Shown: piece by piece, positions 36,334 to 44,289 of the stretch
Position numbering within the stretch: the stretch's first letter is position 1
Layout of the letters: every line of letters starts with the position of its first letter
DNA from: Paenibacillus pabuli
Lineage (GTDB): Bacteria > Bacillota > Bacilli > Paenibacillales > Paenibacillaceae
Direction of reading: 5' to 3'
NCBI RefSeq assembly: GCF_023101145.1
Contig: NZ_CP073714.1
Coordinates: 2,108,001-2,172,000 of the forward strand
Length of the DNA stretch: 64,000 nucleotides
The notes under the pieces: model-generated
Seen by the model: only the letters and a program-made list of their open reading frames with translations
Database searches by the model: none
Told to the model about the DNA's origin: nothing
Translations under genes and position numbers: made by a program

Positions 36334-37398
36334 ATGATCGTTATCGCAGGTAAAGCTACGCCGGAGGAACATATTCAGGATATCGTCGCTACAATTGAAA
36401 AGGAAGGACTTCAGGTTCATATCTCGCGTGGAGAGGACCGCACCATCATTGGACTTATTGGTAAAGTAGAGCCGAAAATGGCTGAACATCTCCGTCAAAT
36501 GAAAGGTGTGGAGAATGTTGTCAAGATTTCGAAGTCCTACAAATTGGCAAGCCGTGATTTCCATCCTCAAGATAGCGTAATCTCCATCAAAGGAGTAGAT
36601 ATTGGCGGGAAAGAACTCGTCGTTATGGGCGGACCTTGTGCGGTTGAATCAGCTGCACAGATTGATGAGATTGCAGGGCTGGTTAAGGCTGCCGGTGGAC
36701 AGGTGCTGCGCGGTGGTGCATTTAAGCCGCGTACAGGTCCGTACAGCTTCCAGGGAACGGGTGTTGAAGGTCTGATCATGATGGCTGAAGCAGGCAAGAA
36801 ACATGACCTTCTGACGATTACAGAAGTCATGACGCCTGAATATGTGGATATTTGTGCCGAGTACGCAGACATTCTGCAAGTAGGTACACGTAATATGCAG
36901 AACTTCGATTTGTTACGTAAATTGGGTGAGTGTGGCAAACCGGTATTGCTGAAACGTGGTTTCAGTGCAACGTATGATGAGCTGTTGAATGCCGCTGAAT
37001 ACATTCTTGCGGGTGGCAACCCGAATGTAATGCTGTGTGAGCGTGGTATTCGTACATTCGAATCCTACACACGTAATACGCTCGATCTCTCGGCGATCCC
37101 TGTCCTGCAGTCTCTCAGTCATCTGCCAGTCATTTCGGACCCAAGTCATGGTACGGGTCGCCGTGAGCTGGTTGAACCGATGACGAAGGCTTCTGTTGCT
37201 GCTGGTGCTAACGGCCTAATTATCGAGATGCATACGGACCCGGATAACTCCATGACGGGTGACGGCGTACAGTCTCTGTTCCCTGACCAATTTGCCAACC
37301 TGCTTCAGGATCTGGAGAAATTGGCACCAATCGTGGGTAAAACATTTAATACAGCCAAGCAACCAGCGGATTTCTTTCCGGCTCGTGTAGGTGTATAA
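36334..37398 (+). CDS. aroF: 3-deoxy-7-phosphoheptulonate (DAHP) synthase, AroA-I-beta type
   Basis: Joins phosphoenolpyruvate and erythrose 4-phosphate in the first step of the shikimate pathway. The 354-residue protein has an N-terminal ferredoxin-like regulatory domain (1-70, MIVIAGKATPEEHIQDIV) and the TIM barrel (GGPCAVES, RGGAFKPRTGPYSFQGTG, LLKRGFSATYDELLNAAEYI, SDPSHGTGRR, EMHTDPDNSMTGDG). The N-terminal domain suggests feedback control by tyrosine or a pathway product. ATG 36334 follows AAGGAAGG. Own promoter and terminator. Confidence 0.95.
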   Translation: MIVIAGKATPEEHIQDIVATIEKEGLQVHISRGEDRTIIGLIGKVEPKMAEHLRQMKGVENVVKISKSYKLASRDFHPQDSVISIKGVDIGGKELVVMGGPCAVESAAQIDEIAGLVKAAGGQVLRGGAFKPRTGPYSFQGTGVEGLIMMAEAGKKHDLLTITEVMTPEYVDICAEYADILQVGTRNMQNFDLLRKLGECGKPVLLKRGFSATYDELLNAAEYILAGGNPNVMLCERGIRTFESYTRNTLDLSAIPVLQSLSHLPVISDPSHGTGRRELVEPMTKASVAAGANGLIIEMHTDPDNSMTGDGVQSLFPDQFANLLQDLEKLAPIVGKTFNTAKQPADFFPARVGV

Positions 37399-37430
37399 TT
37401 GATCTTCATAGTATAGGGAATATATATCTT

Positions 37431-37491
37431 CCGGGCATTTGCCCTAGCTCCGTTCAATGAGAATGGAGCTAGGGCAAAATGTCCGGTTTTT
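37431..37491 (+). terminator. Terminator of aroF
   Basis: A very long stem: CCGG-CATTT-GCCCTAGCTCC (37431-37451) with GGAGCTAGGGC-AAAATG-CCGG (37465-37486), then five T. Confidence 0.92.
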
Positions 37492-37658
37492 GTGTTATTT
37501 AGAGCTTTGAACGCATTTATTAATCATAGGTGATAAGAAACATTTATGATGTAATGTTATTTCCATAATTTAGGGTAAATATACCCCTGCTTTACCGCAT
37601 TAAACCAGTTAAATATAGTTTATATACGTTGTTAAGTGAAGTAAGTAGGTTTATAAAA

Positions 37659-37675
37659 TGTTAGCATAGCTTACA
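37659..37675 (+). promoter_or_regulatory. GlnR/TnrA operator
   Basis: TGTTA-GCATAGC-TTACA is a perfect match to the GlnR/TnrA consensus TGTNA-N7-TNACA. It is centred about 70 bases upstream of the predicted glnA transcription start, so activation or looping is as likely as simple repression. Confidence 0.8.
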
Positions 37676-37703
37676 TACTCGCAAAAAATACCTTACATAA
37701 GTA

Positions 37704-37733
37704 TTGACGATGTCACATTTGGGATTTTATAAT
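37704..37733 (+). promoter_or_regulatory. Promoter of glnA
   Basis: TTGACG (37704-37709), 18-base spacer, TATAAT (37728-37733). Confidence 0.8.
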
Positions 37734-37812
37734 GACGACAGAAAAAAATTCGAATATGGACATTTTCTTAGCGGGGTTGTTTAATGTTCGGAATATTTGG
37801 GAGGACGAATAC

Positions 37813-39237
37813 ATGTCGGTTGAAAACGTATTGAAATCAATTCAAGAGAACAATATCGAGTGGGTAGATTTTCGTTTTGTAGATTTATCCGGTCGTGCGC
37901 ATCACATTTCGTTACCAGCTTCGGCAGTTGACGCAGACACTTTTGTGAATGGAGTAGCCTTTGATGGTTCTTCTATTCCAGGTTTCCGCGGAATCGAAGA
38001 GTCCGATATGGTTATGATTCCAGATCCTGAATCAACTTATGTTGATCCGTTCACAGCACACCCTACATTGAATATTATGTGTGATATCTTCACTCCGGAT
38101 GGCGAGCGTTATGAGCGTGATCCACGCGGTATTGCAGTGAAAGCGGAAGAGTTCCTGAAAGAAAGCGGAGTAGGTACAGCTGCATTCTTCGCACCTGAAT
38201 CCGAGTTCTTCATCTTCGACGATGTACGTTATGAGAGCGGCACGAACAGCTCTTCCTATTTCGTAGACTCCGAAGAAGCTTCTTGGAACACCAACCGTAA
38301 GGAAGATGGCGGTAACCTGGGCTTCAAAGTTCGCACGAAAGGCGGATATGTTCCTGTAGCCCCAGTGGATACACAACAAGATATTCGTAGTGAAATGTGT
38401 CGCATTTTGGAAGAAGCGGGTCTCTCGATCGAGCGTCATCACCACGAAGTGGCGACAGCAGGTCAAGCCGAAATCAACTTCCGTTTTGATACGTTGAAGA
38501 AAACAGCAGATAACCTGCTTGTATACAAATACATCGTGCATAACACTGCACGTCAATATGGTAAAGTAGCAACATTCATGCCAAAACCACTGTTTGGTGA
38601 CAATGGTAGCGGAATGCACGTTCACCAATCCATCTTCGATGGCGATTCCCCATTGTTCTATGACAAAACGGGATATGCAAACCTGAGCGAAATGGCTCTG
38701 CACTACATTGGAGGAATTCTGTACCACGCACCAGCTCTGATTGCTTTGACTAACCCTAGTACGAACTCATTCAAACGTCTCGTACCTGGTTATGAAGCAC
38801 CGGTTAACCTGGTTTACTCCAAAGGTAACCGTTCGGCAGCCGTACGTATTCCGGTTGCAGCTGTGACACCAAAAGGTTGTCGTATAGAGTTCCGTACACC
38901 AGACTCCACAGCTAACCCTTATCTGGCGTTCGCTGCAATGCTGATGGCGGGTCTGGATGGAATCAAACGCAAAATCAATCCAACTGAGCTTGGATATGGT
39001 CCGCTCGACAAAAACATCTATGATTTGTCTGATGCAGACAAAGAAAATATCCGCAGCGTACCAGCTTCCCTCGAAGAAGCACTTGACGCTCTGGCAGCGG
39101 ACAACGAATTCTTGACTGAAGGCGGCGTCTTCACGAAAGAATTCATCGAAAACTATATCAACCTCAAACGTGACGAAGCGAAAGCAGTAGCAATCCGCAT
39201 TCATCCGCATGAGTACAGCCTCTACTTCGACTGTTAA
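37813..39237 (+). CDS. glnA: Glutamine synthetase, type I-beta-like
   Basis: Makes glutamine from glutamate, ammonia and ATP. The 474-residue length, the FFIFDDVRYESGTNSSSYF region (about 132-150), the metal/ATP motifs ESEFF, NGSGMHVHQS and KRLVPGYEAPV, and the C-terminal part are those of class I-beta enzymes; the usual Firmicute GlnA is about 30 residues shorter. The class I-beta adenylylation-site region is recognisable as KNIYDLSD with Tyr403. ATG 37813 follows GGGAGGAC. Preceded by a GlnR box, so it is part of the nitrogen regulon. Confidence 0.93.
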   Translation: MSVENVLKSIQENNIEWVDFRFVDLSGRAHHISLPASAVDADTFVNGVAFDGSSIPGFRGIEESDMVMIPDPESTYVDPFTAHPTLNIMCDIFTPDGERYERDPRGIAVKAEEFLKESGVGTAAFFAPESEFFIFDDVRYESGTNSSSYFVDSEEASWNTNRKEDGGNLGFKVRTKGGYVPVAPVDTQQDIRSEMCRILEEAGLSIERHHHEVATAGQAEINFRFDTLKKTADNLLVYKYIVHNTARQYGKVATFMPKPLFGDNGSGMHVHQSIFDGDSPLFYDKTGYANLSEMALHYIGGILYHAPALIALTNPSTNSFKRLVPGYEAPVNLVYSKGNRSAAVRIPVAAVTPKGCRIEFRTPDSTANPYLAFAAMLMAGLDGIKRKINPTELGYGPLDKNIYDLSDADKENIRSVPASLEEALDALAADNEFLTEGGVFTKEFIENYINLKRDEAKAVAIRIHPHEYSLYFDC

Positions 39238-39267
39238 TCCGGTCGGAACAGAAACTGTTCCCAAAGT

Positions 39268-39303
39268 AAAGCCTCCGGGACTCGCTCTCGGAGGCTTTTC
39301 CTT
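39268..39303 (+). terminator. Terminator of glnA
   Basis: AAAGCCTCCG (39268-39277) pairs with CGGAGGCTTT (39289-39298), 11-base loop, short T tract. Confidence 0.85.
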
Positions 39304-39470
39304 GAATTGAACGATGTAGTGCATTAACTTTGCAGGGTGATAAAGGAATTTGATAACCCTGATTCGCAGCTTCGGTGCTTATTGCCCTTGAAGCAGATAG
39401 GGAATACTGATATCATAGCGATAATATTCACTTCATATGTAAGCTACGGATGGAAAGGGCGGGGGATTTT

Positions 39471-40559
39471 GTGACAAAGAGAGCGTATAATTTTAATGCA
39501 GGACCTGCGGCATTGCCACTTGAGGTTCTGGAGCGTGCTCAGGCAGAATTTGTTGATTTTCGGAATACAGGAATGTCGATTATGGAGATGTCTCATCGTG
39601 GAGCGGTGTACGAATCTGTACATAATGAAGCTCAGGAGCGTTTGTTGTCTCTGCTAGGCAATCCCAAAGGATACAAGGTTCTATTTCTGCAGGGCGGAGC
39701 CAGCACTCAGTTCGCCATGCTGCCGATGAACCTGCTTGGGGAAGGGCAGACAGCCAGTTACGTCATGACAGGCAGCTGGGCCAAGAAGGCGTTGTCTGAA
39801 GCGAAGCTTATCGGGGAAACACAGGTCGCTGCATCTTCCGAAGTCGATAAATTCATGAAATTGCCGGATGTGTCGAATCTTAGTTTGCCGGAACGCACAG
39901 CTTATGTTCATTTGACTTCTAATGAAACGATTGAAGGAACGCAGTTCAAGTCATTCCCGGATACCGGTTCAGTTCCGCTTATTGCCGACATGTCAAGTGA
40001 CATCTTCTGCAAACCGTTTGATTTGAATCAATTCGGCATGATCTACGCGGGTGCACAGAAGAACCTGGGCCCATCCGGAATTACGGTTGTTATCGCTCGC
40101 GAAGAGCTGGTGAGTGAATCTCCAAAAACGATTCCGACCATGCTTCGATACAGTACACATGTGGACAATAATTCTCTCTATAATACGCCACCGTCCTTCT
40201 CCGTTTACATGGTGAATGAGGTTCTGAAATGGATCGAGGAACAAGGCGGATTGGCTGGAATCGAACAGAAGAATGTGAAGAAAGCAGAACTGCTCTATAA
40301 CGCTATCGATTCCTCTGGAGACTTCTACCGTGGTTGTGTAGATCAGGCAGATCGTTCCCTGATGAATGTGACATTCCGCCTGGCTAACGAGGATTTGGAG
40401 AAGCGGTTTATCAAGGCTTCCGAGCAGGAAGGTTTTGTTGGTCTGAAAGGGCATCGTAGTGTGGGTGGCCTGCGTGCTTCCATTTACAATGCTGCTCCAT
40501 ATGAAAGTGTTAAAGCACTTACGGACTTCATGAGCCACTTCCAGAAGACAAATGGTTAA
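39471..40559 (+). CDS. serC: Phosphoserine aminotransferase
   Basis: Transaminates 3-phosphohydroxypyruvate to phosphoserine in serine synthesis (also used in pyridoxal phosphate synthesis in some bacteria). The 362-residue protein starts with YNFNAGPAALP and has MSIMEMSHRG, FLQGGASTQFAMLPMN, VPLIADMSSDIFC, the PLP lysine in YAGAQKNLGPSG, and the C-terminal GHRSVGGLRASIYNA. GTG 39471 after AAAGGGCGGGGG is preferred over ATG 39450. Single gene with terminator. Confidence 0.95.
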   Translation: MTKRAYNFNAGPAALPLEVLERAQAEFVDFRNTGMSIMEMSHRGAVYESVHNEAQERLLSLLGNPKGYKVLFLQGGASTQFAMLPMNLLGEGQTASYVMTGSWAKKALSEAKLIGETQVAASSEVDKFMKLPDVSNLSLPERTAYVHLTSNETIEGTQFKSFPDTGSVPLIADMSSDIFCKPFDLNQFGMIYAGAQKNLGPSGITVVIAREELVSESPKTIPTMLRYSTHVDNNSLYNTPPSFSVYMVNEVLKWIEEQGGLAGIEQKNVKKAELLYNAIDSSGDFYRGCVDQADRSLMNVTFRLANEDLEKRFIKASEQEGFVGLKGHRSVGGLRASIYNAAPYESVKALTDFMSHFQKTNG

Positions 40560-40610
40560 AGAAACTGGCAGGAAGTTATGAATGCAAGCACTCATACTTG
40601 TGTTTTACCA

Positions 40611-40647
40611 GAGCCTTCCACATTGACGTGTGGAGGGCTTTTCTTTA
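40611..40647 (+). terminator. Terminator of serC
   Basis: AGCCTTCCACA (40612-40622) pairs with TGTGGAGGGCT (40629-40639), then TTTTCTTT. Confidence 0.85.
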
Positions 40648-40696
40648 AGATTAGAGAATTGTCATCTACATGAAATGAAAAGGAGATTGAACACAT

Positions 40697-41161
40697 ATGG
40701 CTTTACATATCGTTCTGGTCGAACCGGAGATTCCAGCAAATACGGGCAATATTTCCCGTACATGTGCAGCTACTGGCACACATTTGCATCTCGTGCGTCC
40801 ACTCGGATTCCGTACGGATGATGCCACACTGAAACGTGCGGGTCTGGATTACTGGCATGCCGTTCATATTGAATATCATGATTCGTTTTCCGAAGTTCAG
40901 GAAAAGTATCCTGAAGGGCGTTTTTTCTACGCAACCACGAAGGCGAAAAATCGCTATAGTGATTTTAATTTTCAGGATGGAGACTTCCTGGTGTTTGGTA
41001 AAGAGACAAAAGGCCTTCCTCCGGAATTGATAGCTGCGAACCCGGAAACTTGTATGAGAATGCCGATGACAGGTGACGTCAGATCATTAAACTTGTCCAA
41101 CTCAGCAGCAATTATTGTGTATGAGGCATTGCGTCAACTTCAATTCCCGGGTCTGGATTAA
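40697..41161 (+). CDS. trmL: tRNA (cytidine34-2'-O)-methyltransferase TrmL
   Basis: A 154-residue SPOUT (trefoil-knot) methyltransferase that modifies the wobble base of tRNA-Leu in E. coli. It has VEPEIPANTGNISRTCAAT, LVRPLGF, DFLVFGKETKGLP, and the knot motif MRMPMTGDVRSLNLSNSAAIIVYEALRQ. AAAGGAGA precedes ATG 40697. Length is typical. Confidence 0.95.
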   Translation: MALHIVLVEPEIPANTGNISRTCAATGTHLHLVRPLGFRTDDATLKRAGLDYWHAVHIEYHDSFSEVQEKYPEGRFFYATTKAKNRYSDFNFQDGDFLVFGKETKGLPPELIAANPETCMRMPMTGDVRSLNLSNSAAIIVYEALRQLQFPGLD

Positions 41162-41188
41162 TCCTATTCGCGCATAAGTGACGGTTAG

Positions 41189-41269
41189 AATTCGCTAAAA
41201 AAACATTTTTCAAAAAAAAGGACAAAAAATGTTTATTTCCAGCAGGATTCGACAAAATCTTGGCGAATT
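41189..41269 (+). repeat. Nested inverted repeats upstream of the AbrB-like gene
   Basis: Outer arms AATTCGC (41189-41195) and GCGAATT (41263-41269); inner arms AACATTTTT (41202-41210) and AAAAATGTT (41225-41233). The region is strongly A/T-rich, the type of flexible DNA bound by AbrB proteins. Confidence 0.7.
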
Positions 41270-41331
41270 AATAAACATAGTACAAATGTACCTAGAAATT
41301 TAGAGTGAGATAGGAGAGGTGTGCCGTAGCT

Positions 41332-41586
41332 ATGAAGCCAGCTGGAGTCGTTCGCAAAGTTGACCAATTGGGTAGGATCGTATTGCCTAAATCTTTGCGT
41401 AAAAGGTATCAAATGAATGAGGGAGATCCTGTAGAGATCTTAGTACAAGGGGACCATATCATTCTGGAGAGATACCGTCCAAAATGTATTTTCTGCGGAT
41501 CGATGGAAGAAGTCAATGAGTTTAAAGAGCGTTACATATGCGCACAGTGTTTAGATGAAATGACCCAGCTTCCACAGCACGGGTAA
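41332..41586 (+). CDS. AbrB-family transition-state regulator with C-terminal zinc ribbon
   Basis: An 84-residue protein. Residues 1-48 form the AbrB swapped-hairpin DNA-binding domain (GVVRKVDQLGRIVLPKSLRKRYQMNEGDPVEILV), nearly as in Bacillus AbrB/Abh. The C-terminus replaces the AbrB multimerisation domain with two CxxC pairs (CIFCG and CAQCLDE, 19 residues between pairs), a likely zinc ribbon. AbrB-like proteins control transition-state genes. TAGGAGAGGTG precedes ATG 41332. Own terminator. Confidence 0.9.
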   Translation: MKPAGVVRKVDQLGRIVLPKSLRKRYQMNEGDPVEILVQGDHIILERYRPKCIFCGSMEEVNEFKERYICAQCLDEMTQLPQHG

Positions 41587-41593
41587 ACAAAAT

Positions 41594-41634
41594 AAAAAGT
41601 ATCATGACCTCTGATGGCCATGATACTTTTTTTG
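41594..41634 (+). terminator. Terminator of the AbrB-like gene
   Basis: AAAAAGTATCATG pairs with CATGATACTTTTT around a 10-14 base loop, followed by T residues; A and T runs on both sides make it work for the minus strand too. Confidence 0.9.
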
Positions 41635-41696
41635 TGCGGGTAGAATATATCCACAACCACATCCACTTCTATCATACGGGAAGAAGCAAATGGGAT

Positions 41697-42128
41697 TCAG
41701 CTGTTAGTGTCATACTCCATCACCCAATATTTTTCTCCGGGGTTGCCTTCTTCAATAACTTTTTTCCAACCATTGCGTTCGTAAAAACCAATCGCTTTAT
41801 GGTTGTCCGATACACATTTCAATCGAATAGGCTGATGCATAAGTGAAATTGATGCTTCAAGTAAGCGTGAGCCGGTACCCCCGCCGATAAAACTGGGATG
41901 AATAAACAGAAGGTGGATAAAGTTGTCGGGAAGATAAAGCGAAGCGAAGCCGAGAAGCTGTCCATCTTCATTTTCAGCCACGATGATATGCTCATCCACC
42001 GTATCCGAGTCAAAATCCTGCAAGGACATGTTTTCCGGTTGTGCCCAGTGGAAGCGAGCGCGTCGCGATTCAAGATAGATGTTTCTTAAATCAGGGTAAT
42101 CTGTAACAACTGCTGTTCGAATATTCAA
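41697..42128 (-). CDS. GNAT-family N-acetyltransferase
   Basis: A 143-residue acetyl-CoA-dependent acyltransferase: N-terminal NIRTAVVTDYPDLRNIYLESRR, the acetyl-CoA loop region HPSFIGGGTGSRLLEASI and the C-terminal NHKAIGFYERNGWKKV. Substrate unknown. TTG start 42128 lies six bases after GGAGGG and overlaps the upstream gene's stop in TTGA, so the two are coupled. Confidence 0.85.
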   Translation of the reverse strand: MNIRTAVVTDYPDLRNIYLESRRARFHWAQPENMSLQDFDSDTVDEHIIVAENEDGQLLGFASLYLPDNFIHLLFIHPSFIGGGTGSRLLEASISLMHQPIRLKCVSDNHKAIGFYERNGWKKVIEEGNPGEKYWVMEYDTNS

Positions 42129-43042
42129 ATATTTCCCTCCAGAATAGGCAATATATCCAACCATACATTGTCAAGAATCGCCTGCATATTTTGTTCATCA
42201 CTATTGATGGCAACGACGGACTCAAGCGTTGGTAGGACAACGCATAGTTGACCATTGGCCCCGTCAGCACGGTAAGCGTTATGGGAACATCTCCAGAATT
42301 GATAACCATAACCTTGTCCCCAATCGCCTTCTCCTGACGTAGGGATCTGCTGGGTTGTCGCCAATTGGATCCATTCCGCAGGAATGAGCTGCTTGCCGTT
42401 CCAGCGGCCCTCCTGAAGCAATAATTGACCGAATCGGCTTAATTCTTCGTTAGTGAGTTGTAGGCCCGCACAACCCAATGTAATACCTAAGGGAGAAGTC
42501 TCCCACTCTACATTTGAAATATCTAGTGGTTCGAATAGCCGTGGAATGAGATAGTCCCTGACGGTTTGACCAGCGGCAGCCTGGAACATGGCAGAGATCA
42601 TAAACGTATCTGCACTGCTGTATGTAAACGTTTCACCAGGAACTCTGTCTAAAGGAAGGGACATGTAATATTTAGCCCAATCTTTCTCAGGAAGGGTAGC
42701 TCGCTCTTCTGCCCATAACACGGGGACGTCATGCCCTGATGACATTCGCAGCAAATCGTACAGGGTGAGATCCGCAGGAGGGAAGGCTGTTAAATGAGAA
42801 GCAGGGGTTGGTGATGTAAAATAGTCCCCTAGTCTGGATTCAAGTGTAAGGGTGCCCTCATCCAAAGCCAGTCCAATCGCCATACAGGTAAAGGATTTGC
42901 TGACGGAATGCTGTAAACGGCGCATATCGCTGGTGCGATCCCATGCTCCAATTGTAATTCCTTTCTGCAATACACGAACAGAATGTACGTTTAACTGCTG
43001 CTCATTAATATGATGAACAAAAGAATCTATAATACTCGACAT
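42125..43042 (-). CDS. Beta-lactamase-fold serine hydrolase
   Basis: A 305-residue class C beta-lactamase/penicillin-binding-fold protein without signal peptide. It has the SxxK nucleophile motif SVSKSF (about residues 47-52), the second-motif Tyr in TYSSADTF, and the C-terminal GYGYQFWR and DGANGQ segments (HxG-like motif as DGANG). Family members are esterases, peptidases or beta-lactamases; the lack of a signal suggests an intracellular esterase. Preceded by AAAGGATG. A LacI-type core (43092) lies in its promoter region. Confidence 0.87.
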   Translation of the reverse strand: MSSIIDSFVHHINEQQLNVHSVRVLQKGITIGAWDRTSDMRRLQHSVSKSFTCMAIGLALDEGTLTLESRLGDYFTSPTPASHLTAFPPADLTLYDLLRMSSGHDVPVLWAEERATLPEKDWAKYYMSLPLDRVPGETFTYSSADTFMISAMFQAAAGQTVRDYLIPRLFEPLDISNVEWETSPLGITLGCAGLQLTNEELSRFGQLLLQEGRWNGKQLIPAEWIQLATTQQIPTSGEGDWGQGYGYQFWRCSHNAYRADGANGQLCVVLPTLESVVAINSDEQNMQAILDNVWLDILPILEGNI

Positions 43043-43091
43043 CGTAACATCCTTTCTAAAAAAAAGAAGAATTATATTTTTTGATGTTGGT

Positions 43092-43101
43092 GAAACGTTT
43101 C
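43092..43101. promoter_or_regulatory. LacI-type operator core in the divergent promoter
   Basis: GAAACGTTTC is a perfect 10-bp palindrome that fits GAANCGNTTC. It lies about 50 bases upstream of the minus-strand beta-lactamase-fold gene. Confidence 0.55.
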
Positions 43102-43278
43102 CGTTATCTGGATCAAAAATTAGAACTTATGTTAGTACAAACTTGGTTAGATGTCAATGAAGAAGTGCAAACGGTTACTTATAAGATATTGTTTTACATT
43201 AAAAGTGCCTTTTGACGCAAATTTTATCACGAAAAATCAGTTTTTTGAGAAAAAAGCGCGAAATTTGTAAAAAGGTTA

Positions 43279-43308
43279 TTGACAGGCTTTGCTCTTCGGG
43301 ATTATGAT
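43279..43308 (+). promoter_or_regulatory. Promoter of the beta-glucan operon
   Basis: TTGACA (43279-43284), 18-base spacer, TATGAT (43303-43308). Transcription should begin near 43315, exactly at the first operator. Confidence 0.8.
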
Positions 43309-43314
43309 TTATTC

Positions 43315-43338
43315 GAAACGATTCGAAGAAATCGCTTC
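43315..43338 (+). promoter_or_regulatory. Operator O1 (paired LacI-type cores)
   Basis: GAAACGATTC (43315-43324), four bases, AAATCGCTTC (43329-43338). The second core differs from GAANCGNTTC at one base. It covers the predicted transcription start. Confidence 0.75.
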
Positions 43339-43391
43339 CACGTAAAAAGTGTTGTAATCAAGTCCAAGTAAATCAACGTTGGCTATGTTTT

Positions 43392-43415
43392 GAAACGATT
43401 CGAGAGAATCGTTTC
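43392..43415 (+). promoter_or_regulatory. Operator O2 (paired LacI-type cores, perfect dyad)
   Basis: GAAACGATTC (43392-43401), GAGA, GAATCGTTTC (43406-43415): a perfect 24-bp dyad with the same architecture as O1, 77 bp downstream centre to centre. Confidence 0.8.
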
Positions 43416-43513
43416 GATAACCAAGCGAAATACGGGGGAATCACTGGAAGTTGCAACAAAAAGGCAGAGAAACAGAAACTACAGACAGCAGCCGATGATG
43501 AGAGGGGTTACAT

Positions 43514-44278
43514 ATGGCGCATATAACGATCGAAACCGGATCGCCTACGTTATGCATGAATACAAGCATACATGTAGTGTCCAGTGACTCCGGAGACACT
43601 TCAGGCGGTACGCTATATTTGCTGCATGGGGCAGGCGATAATGCAAGTACATGGCAACGTTTGACTACAATTGAAATGTACGCGCAACAATATGGCTGTA
43701 CCATCATTATGCCGGAAGCGAACCGAAGCTATTACACCGATATGGAATACGGCCTGAATTACTTCCATTACATCACTCAGGAGCTGCCTGAATTCTGCGG
43801 GCGACAGCTCAATCTGAATACAGACCCGGCAAAGACTTACGTCGCCGGTCTATCCATGGGTGGGTACGGTGCATTGAAATGTGCACTGACATATCCCGAT
43901 AGGTATCGCAAGGTGGTGTCCTTATCAGGTGTAACCGATATTCAGACCCGGCTTCATGATCCGGAGATGCCACCAGGCATGGTCAAGGAAATGAAAGCGG
44001 TTTTTGGAGAACGGTTACAGGTAAAACCCGATCAGGACCTGTACGCACTGTCTGAAAGGCTGTTGAAGCAAGGTGGAAATTTACCGGATATTCTGAGTTG
44101 TTGCGGTGATATTGATCCCTTTGTGGATATGAACCGCAAATTCGCTGAATACATGCAGGAAACAGACTTTGAGTTTCGGTATGTGGAGACGCCAGGAACA
44201 CATGAATGGAGATTCTGGGAGCACCACCTGAGAACCATGTTTGATTTTCTGTATAACGACAAGACCAAAGTAGAGTGA
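43514..44278 (+). CDS. Alpha/beta-hydrolase esterase (CE1/EstA-like)
   Basis: A 254-residue serine esterase of the tributyrin esterase/S-formylglutathione hydrolase type. It shows LYLLHGAGDNASTW (oxyanion region), the nucleophile elbow GLSMGGYGAL, an acid residue near CGDIDPF and the catalytic His in PGTHEWRFW. No signal peptide, so it acts inside the cell. AGAGGGG precedes ATG 43514. As first gene of the sugar operon it may strip acyl groups from imported oligosaccharides; this is inference. Confidence 0.88.
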   Translation: MAHITIETGSPTLCMNTSIHVVSSDSGDTSGGTLYLLHGAGDNASTWQRLTTIEMYAQQYGCTIIMPEANRSYYTDMEYGLNYFHYITQELPEFCGRQLNLNTDPAKTYVAGLSMGGYGALKCALTYPDRYRKVVSLSGVTDIQTRLHDPEMPPGMVKEMKAVFGERLQVKPDQDLYALSERLLKQGGNLPDILSCCGDIDPFVDMNRKFAEYMQETDFEFRYVETPGTHEWRFWEHHLRTMFDFLYNDKTKVE

Positions 44279-44289
44279 GGAGATGCAAT

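Larger units (their letters stand above)
37399..37812 (+). other. aroF-glnA intergenic region
   Basis: About 410 bases without a gene. It holds the aroF terminator, an AT-rich tract, a GlnR/TnrA box, and the glnA promoter and leader. An in-frame start at 37732 lies inside the promoter and is not used. Confidence 0.8.
43043..43513. other. Divergent regulatory region of the beta-glucan operon
   Basis: About 470 bases without a supported gene. It contains a minus-strand TATAAT near 43075, five GAANCGNTTC-type cores (one with a mismatch), the operon promoter and a leader of about 200 bases. Confidence 0.75.

Noticed and set aside
43092..43415. GAAACG-type sites as CcpA cre boxes
   Set aside because: The required TG at the left end of cre (TGNAANCG) is missing at all sites; the GAANCGNTTC symmetry suits a specific LacI regulator.
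43390..43587. 65-codon frame in the leader of the beta-glucan operon
   Set aside because: Starts inside operator O2, has no ribosome site and overlaps the esterase gene.
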